DNA of 9,892 bases. Source: PBB1 sp043738425. Lineage in GTDB: Bacteria > Pseudomonadota > Gammaproteobacteria > Burkholderiales > Burkholderiaceae_C. Positions within the stretch are counted from its first letter, which is position 1. Each line of letters starts with the position of its first letter. The notes under the pieces were generated by a model. That model saw nothing but the letters and a program-made list of their open reading frames with translations. It had not been told where the DNA came from and made no database searches. The DNA lies in the NCBI GenBank assembly GCA_043738425.1, contig JAYUGJ010000126.1, positions 1 through 9,892 on the forward strand. Direction: 5' to 3'. This document shows positions 1-5,346 of this stretch, piece after piece. Made by a program: the position numbers and the translations under genes.

Positions 1-170
1 GCAGCGAACAGGCCAAATCGGCTGGCGTTCGGGTCTTTTGTTTTGGTGACTTTTATTTGGACCAGCAAATAAAAGTTACCCGCCCGCCGGGGCGGAACCC
101 GGCGCGGTCTCCCGCAGTGAACTCGGTCACATCAAAGGCGTCAGCGAGACCATGTAGTCCAATTACCTAA
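1..170 (+). repeat. Dispersed repeat-like open frame, 3' end only
   Basis: A frame open from the left edge (codons starting at position 3) runs to a TAA at 168-170. It encodes a tail containing FGDFYLDQQIKVTRPPGR. Tails of this style (FGDF, a basic stretch, then VTRPPGR) are, from memory, scattered through Burkholderiales genomes as short hypothetical proteins that come from a repeated DNA element rather than from a conserved gene. The stretch includes the hairpin at 45-80. The upstream part is outside the window, so a genuine gene ending here cannot be excluded. Between 171 and 252 I see no gene or site apart from the short motif listed separately. Confidence 0.45.
45..80. repeat. 15-bp-stem AT-rich hairpin
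   Basis: Positions 45-59 (GGTGACTTTTATTTG) pair with 66-80 (CAAATAAAAGTTACC). All 15 positions pair, one as a G-U wobble, around a 6-nt loop. It is clearly AT-richer than its surroundings. No T-run follows on either strand, so it is not a classical intrinsic terminator. It is better explained as the palindromic core of the repeat element that surrounds it. Confidence 0.6.
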
Positions 171-252
171 AGACCTGGCACTGAAGGCGTCGCACCACCC
201 GCCAACACTTCCGACCCCAGCGGTTTATCTTGCCGATTGCCGAAAGTCGCTT

Positions 253-912
253 TCACCCCAAGCGGCTGGCCGCAGCGGCTTTGCCGCGTGCTTGGTAACC
301 ACCCCACAGCACCAGCAAACCCGGAATCAGGATCGCGGCCCAGATGATTTTGTCGAGGTGCTGCTTGACCCAGGCGATGTTGCCGAACAGGTAACCCGCG
401 GTGGTCACGCCACCGACCCACAACAGCGCGCCTGCCACATCGAAGAAGATGAATTTGGCGCGCGACATGCGCGCCACGCCGGCCACAAACGGCGCGAAGG
501 TGCGAACGAACGGCATGAAGCGGGCAGCGATCAATGTCGGCCCGCCGTATTTTTCATAAAACGCGTGGGCCTGCTCGAAGGCGCGCTTGTCGAAAAAACG
601 CGAGTCGTCCCACTGGAACACCTTAGGGCCGAGATAGCGGCCGATGGCGTAGTTGCACTGGTTGCCCAGAATCGCCGCGGCCACCAGCAGCGACATCGCC
701 AGCGGCAGGCTCATCAAGCCGCTGCCGCACATCGCGCCGACCACAAACAGCAACGAGTCGCCAGGCAAAAACGGCATCACCACCAGCCCGGTCTCGATGA
801 AGATGATGGCGAACAGCAGCGCGTAAACCCAGGCACCGTAGGTCTGCACGAAAGTGGCGAGATGCACATCGACGTGCAAGATGAAGTCGAGTAACGCGGC
901 GACGATTTCCAT
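253..912 (-). CDS. DedA-family inner-membrane protein (YqjA/YghB type)
   Basis: This 219-residue polytopic inner-membrane protein belongs to the DedA (SNARE-associated/VTT) family. Members are linked to proton-dependent membrane homeostasis and, in recent work, to lipid-carrier or phospholipid translocation. The two family signatures are present: an acidic re-entrant segment, FIETGLVVMPFLPGDSLLF (residues 38-56), and RFMPFVRTFAPFVAG (131-145). Glu40, Asp52, Arg131 and Arg137 match the residues known to be essential in E. coli YqjA (E39, D51, R130, R136), so it should be functional. Hydrophobic segments lie near 28-48, 52-82, 155-178 and 187-204, and the tail is basic. The ATG at 912 is chosen because no upstream start fits and a -10-like CATAAT lies 8 nt ahead. 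It is divergent from the Ada/AlkA gene. The exact substrate cannot be told from sequence. Confidence 0.93.
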   Translation of the reverse strand: MEIVAALLDFILHVDVHLATFVQTYGAWVYALLFAIIFIETGLVVMPFLPGDSLLFVVGAMCGSGLMSLPLAMSLLVAAAILGNQCNYAIGRYLGPKVFQWDDSRFFDKRAFEQAHAFYEKYGGPTLIAARFMPFVRTFAPFVAGVARMSRAKFIFFDVAGALLWVGGVTTAGYLFGNIAWVKQHLDKIIWAAILIPGLLVLWGGYQARGKAAAASRLG

Positions 913-920
913 GGGCGCGA

Positions 921-926
921 ATTATG
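921..926 (-). promoter_or_regulatory. Candidate -10 box for the dedA-family gene
   Basis: On the minus strand the hexamer CATAAT (5 of 6 to TATAAT) ends 8 nt before the ATG at 912. Transcription would begin at or about 1 nt before the start codon, and there is no Shine-Dalgarno sequence between, which points to a leaderless or nearly leaderless mRNA. I see no convincing -35. Confidence 0.4.
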
Positions 927-996
927 CGGGCCCCACTTGAAAATGAGCGTGTGCCGACAGGTCCGAAAACCGCGCGTGGCGCACCCTGCAGCTGAT

Positions 997-1002
997 GACA
1001 AT
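997..1002 (+). promoter_or_regulatory. Candidate -10 box for the ada/alkA fusion gene
   Basis: GACAAT sits 6 nt ahead of the ATG at 1009, the same geometry as the better TACAAT box in front of mutL. No Shine-Dalgarno sequence is present. No clear -35, and no convincing E. coli-type Ada box, is visible in 913-1008. Confidence 0.28.
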
Positions 1003-1008
1003 GCAGCG

Positions 1009-2532
1009 ATGGACCTGACTGCAGACGCTGCTTACCAAGTGCTGTTGGCACGCGATGCGCGCTTCGACGGGCACTGGTTTGTCGGCGTCACTTCGACCGG
1101 CATTTACTGTCGGCCGATCTGCCGGGTGCGCGTGCCCAAGCAGGCGAACTGCCGGTTTTTCGACACGCCCGCGCAAGCCGAAGCGGCCGGCTTTCGGCCG
1201 TGCCTGAAGTGCCGCCCCGAGATCGCGCCGGGGTCAGGTGTTGCAGCTTCGGCCCGCTGGTCGGTGATGGACGGGGCGGCCACGCTGGCACACCAAGCCG
1301 CGCTGTGGTTGGATGGGCAGTTGTCGGGCGGGCAACTGCACGACGGCCGCAACGCCGCCGGCGAGCGGCCGACCGTGCACGCGCTGGCGCAGCGTCTGGG
1401 TATCAGTGAGCGCCACCTGCGGCGCATTTTTTCGGCCGCGCATGGCGTCACGCCGCTGCAATACCTGCAAACCCGCCGCCTGTTGTTGGCCAAGCAGCTG
1501 CTGACCGATTCCTCGCTATCGGTGGCCGAGGTCGCGCTGGCCAGCGGCTTCGGCAGCACGCGCCAATTCAATGCGGTTTTTGCCGCACGCTACCGGCTCA
1601 ACCCGAGTGCCATCCGCAACGCCGCGGCGCCCGGACACGCCGCCGACGCGTTGGCTTCTATCAGCGCCACGCTGGCCTATCGCACGCCGTTCGATGTGTC
1701 GCGGCTGCTGCGCTTCATGGCGCAACGCGCGATTGCCGGCATCGAACGCATCGATGGCATGTGCGTGCGGCGCAGCGTGCGCGCAGGCGTGTTCGGTACG
1801 TCGGCGGCAGCAGGCTGGATCGAAGCCGAGTTCGTGCCGCAGCACGCACGCGTCGTGCTGCGCTTCGCACCGGTTTGGCTTGCGCACAGCGCCAACGTGA
1901 TCCGTGCGGCGCGCCGCTGGTTGGACCTGGACGCCGCGCCGCATGCGATCGACGCGGTGTTGGCACAGCTGCCGGGTGACGCCGGCTTGCGCTTGCCGGG
2001 CAGCCTCGACGGCTTCGAGCTGGCGGTGCGCGCGGTGCTCGGCCAGCAAGTGACGGTGGCCGGCGCGCGCACCTTGGCCAGCCGCTTGGTGCAGCGCTTC
2101 GGCACGCCGATCGCGACGCCGTGGCACGGCATCGATCGCTGTTTCCCATCGCACCACACGCTGGCCAGCGTCGACAGCGCGGCCATCCAACAACTCGGCG
2201 TGATCGGCAGCCGCGCCCGCGCCATCGTTGCGCTGGCGCAGGCGTGGCCTGATTTGTTGTTGCACTTTCACGGCTGCGACCCACCGGCGGCGTTGATTGC
2301 GGCGTTGTGCGCGCTGCCAGGCATGGGGCCGTGGACAGCCAGCTACATCGCGATGCGCGCGCTCGGCGCGCCCGATGTGTTTTTACCTAAAGACGTGGCC
2401 CTGTTGAAAGCCATGCGGCAACAGTTCGGCACCACCAGCCAACGCGAAGCCGATGCGCTGGCCGTGCAATGGCAACCGTGGCGTTCGTATGCGGTGCTGC
2501 GTTTGTGGAACAGCCTGGAGACGCTTGAATGA
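1009..2532 (+). CDS. Ada N-domain / AraC HTH / AlkA fusion: methylphosphotriester sensor and 3-methyladenine glycosylase II
   Basis: The 507-residue protein joins three parts. Residues 1-75 are the Ada zinc domain with Cys34, Cys38, Cys65 and Cys68 (YCRPICR ... FRPCLKCRP). By analogy with Ada, Cys34 would take the methyl group from DNA methylphosphotriesters. Residues about 120-205 are an AraC-type helix-turn-helix. Residues about 220-505 are AlkA: an N-terminal AlkA fold and then the HhH-GPD core, with hairpin LPGMGPWTASYIAMR (436-450) and catalytic Asp462 in DVFLPKD. It should excise N3/N7-alkylated purines and switch on alkylation-repair genes once methylated. The frame is open upstream to a TTG at 937, but family alignment begins near MDLTADAAYQVLLARD, so ATG 1009 is preferred. 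The methyltransferase gene follows after 10 nt, probably in the same operon. All key residues look intact. Confidence 0.93.
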   Translation: MDLTADAAYQVLLARDARFDGHWFVGVTSTGIYCRPICRVRVPKQANCRFFDTPAQAEAAGFRPCLKCRPEIAPGSGVAASARWSVMDGAATLAHQAALWLDGQLSGGQLHDGRNAAGERPTVHALAQRLGISERHLRRIFSAAHGVTPLQYLQTRRLLLAKQLLTDSSLSVAEVALASGFGSTRQFNAVFAARYRLNPSAIRNAAAPGHAADALASISATLAYRTPFDVSRLLRFMAQRAIAGIERIDGMCVRRSVRAGVFGTSAAAGWIEAEFVPQHARVVLRFAPVWLAHSANVIRAARRWLDLDAAPHAIDAVLAQLPGDAGLRLPGSLDGFELAVRAVLGQQVTVAGARTLASRLVQRFGTPIATPWHGIDRCFPSHHTLASVDSAAIQQLGVIGSRARAIVALAQAWPDLLLHFHGCDPPAALIAALCALPGMGPWTASYIAMRALGAPDVFLPKDVALLKAMRQQFGTTSQREADALAVQWQPWRSYAVLRLWNSLETLE

Positions 2533-2542
2533 GCAGCACACC

Positions 2543-3064
2543 ATGGGTCGACGCGTGAGCATCCTCAACACATTGAGCGCACTCGCCACCGCGCAATCGC
2601 GGCTCGGCACACCACTGGGTGAAGTGCTGTTGGCGCGCACCGCCCGTGGCTTGGCGGGTGCGTGGTTTGCGGGCCAAAAGGACCACCCCGGTGTGCTCGG
2701 CGCAGCCGAGCTGCCGGCGGATCCGTTGCTGCAATTGGCGGCGCGGCAAATCACCGATTACTTCGACCGCCAGCGCCGCCATTTCGAGCTGCCACTTGAT
2801 TTGCACGGCACGCCATTTCAGGTGGCGGTGTGGCACGCGCTGCTGCGCATCGAGGCCGGACAAACGCAAAGCTACGCCGACATTGCGCGCGCCATCAGTT
2901 CAGCCAACGCGGTGCGTGCGGTCGGCTCGGCCGTCGGCAAAAACCCGGTTTCGATCATCGTGCCGTGCCACCGCGTGATCGGCAGCGACGGCACGCTGAC
3001 CGGCTACGCAGGCGGCCTGGATCGCAAGCGCGCGTTGTTGTGCCTGGAAGGCGCACTGCGCTAA
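2543..3064 (+). CDS. ogt: Methylated-DNA--protein-cysteine methyltransferase (Ogt/MGMT)
   Basis: The 173-residue suicide enzyme moves the methyl group from O6-methylguanine (and O4-methylthymine) to its own cysteine. The active-site motif IIVPCHRVIG is at 138-147, with Cys142 as acceptor. The helix-turn-helix with its Arg finger is seen in YADIARAISSANAVRAVGSAVGKNP (111-135; quoted in part: SSANAVRAVGSAVGKNP). It ends in the usual TGYAGGLDRKRALLCLEG. Length is normal for the family. ATG 2543 is used because the frame upstream overlaps the glycosylase gene and has no similarity to the family. The ATG overlapping the upstream stop (2529) is in the wrong frame. Only weak ribosome-binding sequence is visible. 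It supplies the activity of the C-terminal half of E. coli Ada, which the upstream fusion lacks. Confidence 0.94.
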   Translation: MGRRVSILNTLSALATAQSRLGTPLGEVLLARTARGLAGAWFAGQKDHPGVLGAAELPADPLLQLAARQITDYFDRQRRHFELPLDLHGTPFQVAVWHALLRIEAGQTQSYADIARAISSANAVRAVGSAVGKNPVSIIVPCHRVIGSDGTLTGYAGGLDRKRALLCLEGALR

Positions 3065-3213
3065 TACGCGTACAGCGAATGGGGCGTGCGCCGATGCGCG
3101 CGACGACGACACGCGCCGCGCGCCCGCACCAGGCCACCCGTGGCCGCGTGATCGAGGTTGCACAGCGCTGCCCGAACCGCTCGACCGCGTTGAGGTCGCG
3201 CTGGCTGGCAACA

Positions 3214-3248
3214 CCGGCCACCGGCCACCGACCATCGCCCGCCGCCCG
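3214..3248. repeat. Degenerate 7-bp tandem array upstream of mutL
   Basis: Five consecutive 7-bp units are visible: CCGGCCA, CCGGCCA, CCGACCA, TCGCCCG, CCGCCCG. The first three and the last two form two related types. It lies in the ogt-mutL gap and runs almost directly into the 11-bp array that follows. Confidence 0.5.
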
Positions 3249-3249
3249 C

Positions 3250-3304
3250 CGATCACCCACTGATCCACCACCGATCCGCCACCGATCCGCCACCGATCCG
3301 CCAT
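3250..3304. repeat. 11-bp tandem array next to the mutL promoter
   Basis: Five units of 11 bp are visible: CGATCACCCAC, TGATCCACCAC, CGATCCGCCAC, CGATCCGCCAC, CGATCCGCCAT. They diverge towards the upstream end and are near-identical at the end closest to mutL. The last unit ends 12 nt before the candidate -10 box, so any -35 element lies inside the array. The rest of the ogt-mutL gap (3065-3213) holds no gene that I can support. Confidence 0.85.
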
Positions 3305-3316
3305 GGGCCTGCTTTC

Positions 3317-3322
3317 TACAAT
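3317..3322 (+). promoter_or_regulatory. Candidate -10 box for mutL
   Basis: TACAAT (5 of 6 to TATAAT) ends 6 nt before the mutL ATG at 3329. The start point would fall on or next to the A of ATG, and there is no Shine-Dalgarno sequence, so the message is likely leaderless. The -35 position falls in the last copies of the 11-bp array and does not resemble TTGACA. Confidence 0.5.
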
Positions 3323-3328
3323 CACTGC

Positions 3329-5242
3329 ATGAGTTTTTTCGGCGTGCAGCCACTCCCCCATTTGCCGCGCCGCCCGATACGCGAGCTGCCCGATGCGCTG
3401 ATCAGCCAGATCGCCGCCGGTGAGGTGGTCGAGCGGCCGGCGTCGGTGGTGCGTGAGCTGGTCGACAACGCGCTGGACGCAGGCGCAAGCCAGATCACGG
3501 TGAAGTTGACCGGCGGCGGCGTTCGCGCGGTGTGGGTCGAAGACGATGGCTGCGGCTTGTCGGCAGCCGAGTTGCCGCTGGCGCTGCGCCGCCACGCGAC
3601 CAGCAAAATTTCATCACTCGCCGATCTGGAAAACGTCGCCACCATGGGTTTTCGCGGCGAGGCGTTGGCCGCTATTTGCTCGGTCGCCGAGGTGTCGATT
3701 GCCAGCCGCTGCGCAGATGCGCCAGCCGATGCAGCGCATGCGCTGCGGCTCGATGCGCGCACCGGCGAAATCACACCGAGCGCGCGCGGCGTGGGCACCA
3801 GCGTCGAGGTGCGCGAGCTTTTTTTCAACACGCCGGCACGCCGCAAGTTTTTGAAAACCGAGGCCACCGAACTGGCGCATTGCGTAGAAGCGGTGCGCCG
3901 CCATGCGTTGGTGCGGCCCGATGTGGCGTTCACCGTGTGGCACGAAGGCAAGCTGGTGCAGCCCTGGCGGCGGGCCGATGCGGCAGCCCGATTGGCCGAG
4001 GTGTTGGGTGCCGAGTTCACCGCCGACAGCCGCCCGGTGGCGCTCGACCTTGGCGTGCTGCGCATCACCGGCCGCGCCGGCACGCCTGCCGCAGCACGCA
4101 GCCGCGCCGACCAGCAATATGTGTATGTCAACGGCCGCTACGTGCGCGACAAACTGATCGCCCACGGCGTGCGCAGCGCCTATGCAGACGTGTTGCACGG
4201 CGGACGCCAACCGGCGTATGTGCTGTTCATCGATATCGCGCCCGACCGCGTCGATGTGAATGTGCACCCGACCAAAATCGAAGTGCGGTTTCGCGATTCG
4301 CGTGAGGTGCACCAGGCGGTGCGGCGCGCGGTGGAGGCGGCTCTCGTAGGTCATCTGGTGGGTCATCTGGTGGGCCAGGTGGGTGAACTGGCCGGTGGGT
4401 TGGTAGGCAACGCACCTGCTGGGGCCAGGTCTTTAGAGGCAGCCGGCACGACACCGTCGGGCCTGCAGCGGCATGGGCCAGCGCTCGGCGGGTTTCCGCA
4501 CGGCCCCATGGGCCAGCTGGGTCGATCACCCAGCGGCGCGCAGGTTGCGCTCAGCTTGCATCAGGCCACCGTGTTGTACGCACGCGAGCCGGCCGCGCCG
4601 TGGGCTGTCGATGCCGATGGCAGCGAAGTAGCCAACCGCGTCGCCGGCGCAGCGCCAGCCCAACCGCTGGGCCACGCCATCGCGCAGATCGGTGGCATTT
4701 ATTTGCTGGCCGAAAACGCGCAGGGGCTGGTCATCGTCGACGTGCATGCGGCCCACGAACGGGTGGTGTACGAACGGCTGAAGGCCAATCTGGCAGCGTC
4801 ACGCATCGACGCGCAGCCGCTGTTGATACCGGTGACGTTTGCCGCCAGCGCAGCCGAAATCGCCACCGCCGAAGCGCATGCCGCGACGCTGCACACCATC
4901 GGGCTCGACATCTCGGCGCTGTCGCCCACGGTGTTGGCGGTGCGTTCGCAACCGGCGGCCTTGGTCGGCGGCGATCTGGTCGAGCTGGCGCGCAGCGTGC
5001 TGGCCGAATTGGCCGAGCACGACGCCAGCACGGTGGTGCAGCGGGCGCAGCACGAGATTTTGTCGACCATGTCGTGTCACGGCGCGGTGCGCGCCAACCG
5101 GCGGTTGACGCACGACGAGATGAATGCGCTGCTGCGCGACATGGAACGCACCGAACGCGCCGACCAGTGCAACCACGGCCGGCCGACCTGGCGGCAGGTC
5201 ACGCTGCGTGAACTCGACGCGATGTTCTGGCGCGGCCGCTGA
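3329..5242 (+). CDS. mutL: DNA mismatch repair protein MutL, nuclease type
   Basis: The 637-residue MutL links MutS mismatch recognition to strand removal. The GHKL ATPase domain occupies about 15-335. It shows QIAAGEVVERPASVVREL (27-44) with general base Glu43, Asn47 for magnesium, DDGCG (72-76) and GFRGEAL (107-113). Residues about 335-445 are a Gly/Ala-rich linker. The C-terminal dimerisation domain (about 447-637) carries DVHAAHERVVYE (471-482), which fits the endonuclease motif DQHA-x2-E-x4-E except that Gln is Val, together with SCHGA (582-586) and CNHGRP (614-619). All metal-ligand residues are present, so it should nick DNA itself, as expected in bacteria without MutH. The linker contains a (LVGH)-type 12-bp repeat. 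The gene begins a block with the pseudouridine synthase and miaA, after a gap of 104 nt. Confidence 0.97.
   Translation: MSFFGVQPLPHLPRRPIRELPDALISQIAAGEVVERPASVVRELVDNALDAGASQITVKLTGGGVRAVWVEDDGCGLSAAELPLALRRHATSKISSLADLENVATMGFRGEALAAICSVAEVSIASRCADAPADAAHALRLDARTGEITPSARGVGTSVEVRELFFNTPARRKFLKTEATELAHCVEAVRRHALVRPDVAFTVWHEGKLVQPWRRADAAARLAEVLGAEFTADSRPVALDLGVLRITGRAGTPAAARSRADQQYVYVNGRYVRDKLIAHGVRSAYADVLHGGRQPAYVLFIDIAPDRVDVNVHPTKIEVRFRDSREVHQAVRRAVEAALVGHLVGHLVGQVGELAGGLVGNAPAGARSLEAAGTTPSGLQRHGPALGGFPHGPMGQLGRSPSGAQVALSLHQATVLYAREPAAPWAVDADGSEVANRVAGAAPAQPLGHAIAQIGGIYLLAENAQGLVIVDVHAAHERVVYERLKANLAASRIDAQPLLIPVTFAASAAEIATAEAHAATLHTIGLDISALSPTVLAVRSQPAALVGGDLVELARSVLAELAEHDASTVVQRAQHEILSTMSCHGAVRANRRLTHDEMNALLRDMERTERADQCNHGRPTWRQVTLRELDAMFWRGR
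4343..4378 (+). repeat. 12-bp in-frame repeat in the MutL linker
   Basis: Three 12-bp units (CTCGTAGGTCAT, CTGGTGGGTCAT, CTGGTGGGCCAG) encode LVGH, LVGH, LVGQ at residues 339-350. A looser continuation (VGEL, AGGLVG) follows. The unit is a multiple of 3, so copy-number change would alter linker length without breaking the frame. Confidence 0.75.
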
Positions 5243-5244
5243 TC

Positions 5245-5270
5245 GACTTTCCGCCGCTGCGCTGAAAGTC
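5245..5270. other. Inverted repeat just after mutL
   Basis: GACTTTC (5245-5251) and GAAAGTC (5264-5270) form a perfect 7-bp stem with a 12-nt loop, beginning 2 nt after the mutL stop. No T-run follows, so it is not a convincing intrinsic terminator. It could stabilise or attenuate the message before the pseudouridine synthase gene. The remainder of 5271-5346 shows no gene. Confidence 0.35.
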
Positions 5271-5346
5271 CGCCGACAGCACCGCGTGTTCCACTTGGGC
5301 GTTGCACCGCACCGCACCGCATTGAACTGATCTGACTGGACGCCGC

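Noticed and set aside
937..1008. Upstream TTG start for the ada/alkA fusion
   Set aside because: The 24 extra residues do not resemble the Ada N-terminus, and no ribosome-binding site precedes the TTG.
913..1008. Ada-box operator upstream of the fusion gene
   Set aside because: I looked for the E. coli-type AAAGCGCA/AATT elements. Only a lone AATT near 920 is present, which is not enough to claim an operator.
2830..3423. Plus-strand 197-codon frame spanning ogt end, the gap and mutL start
   Set aside because: It overlaps two well-supported genes in another frame and owes its length to the tandem arrays.
5245..5270. Intrinsic terminator after mutL
   Set aside because: The stem is only 7 bp with a 12-nt loop and no T-run, so it is listed as an inverted repeat only.
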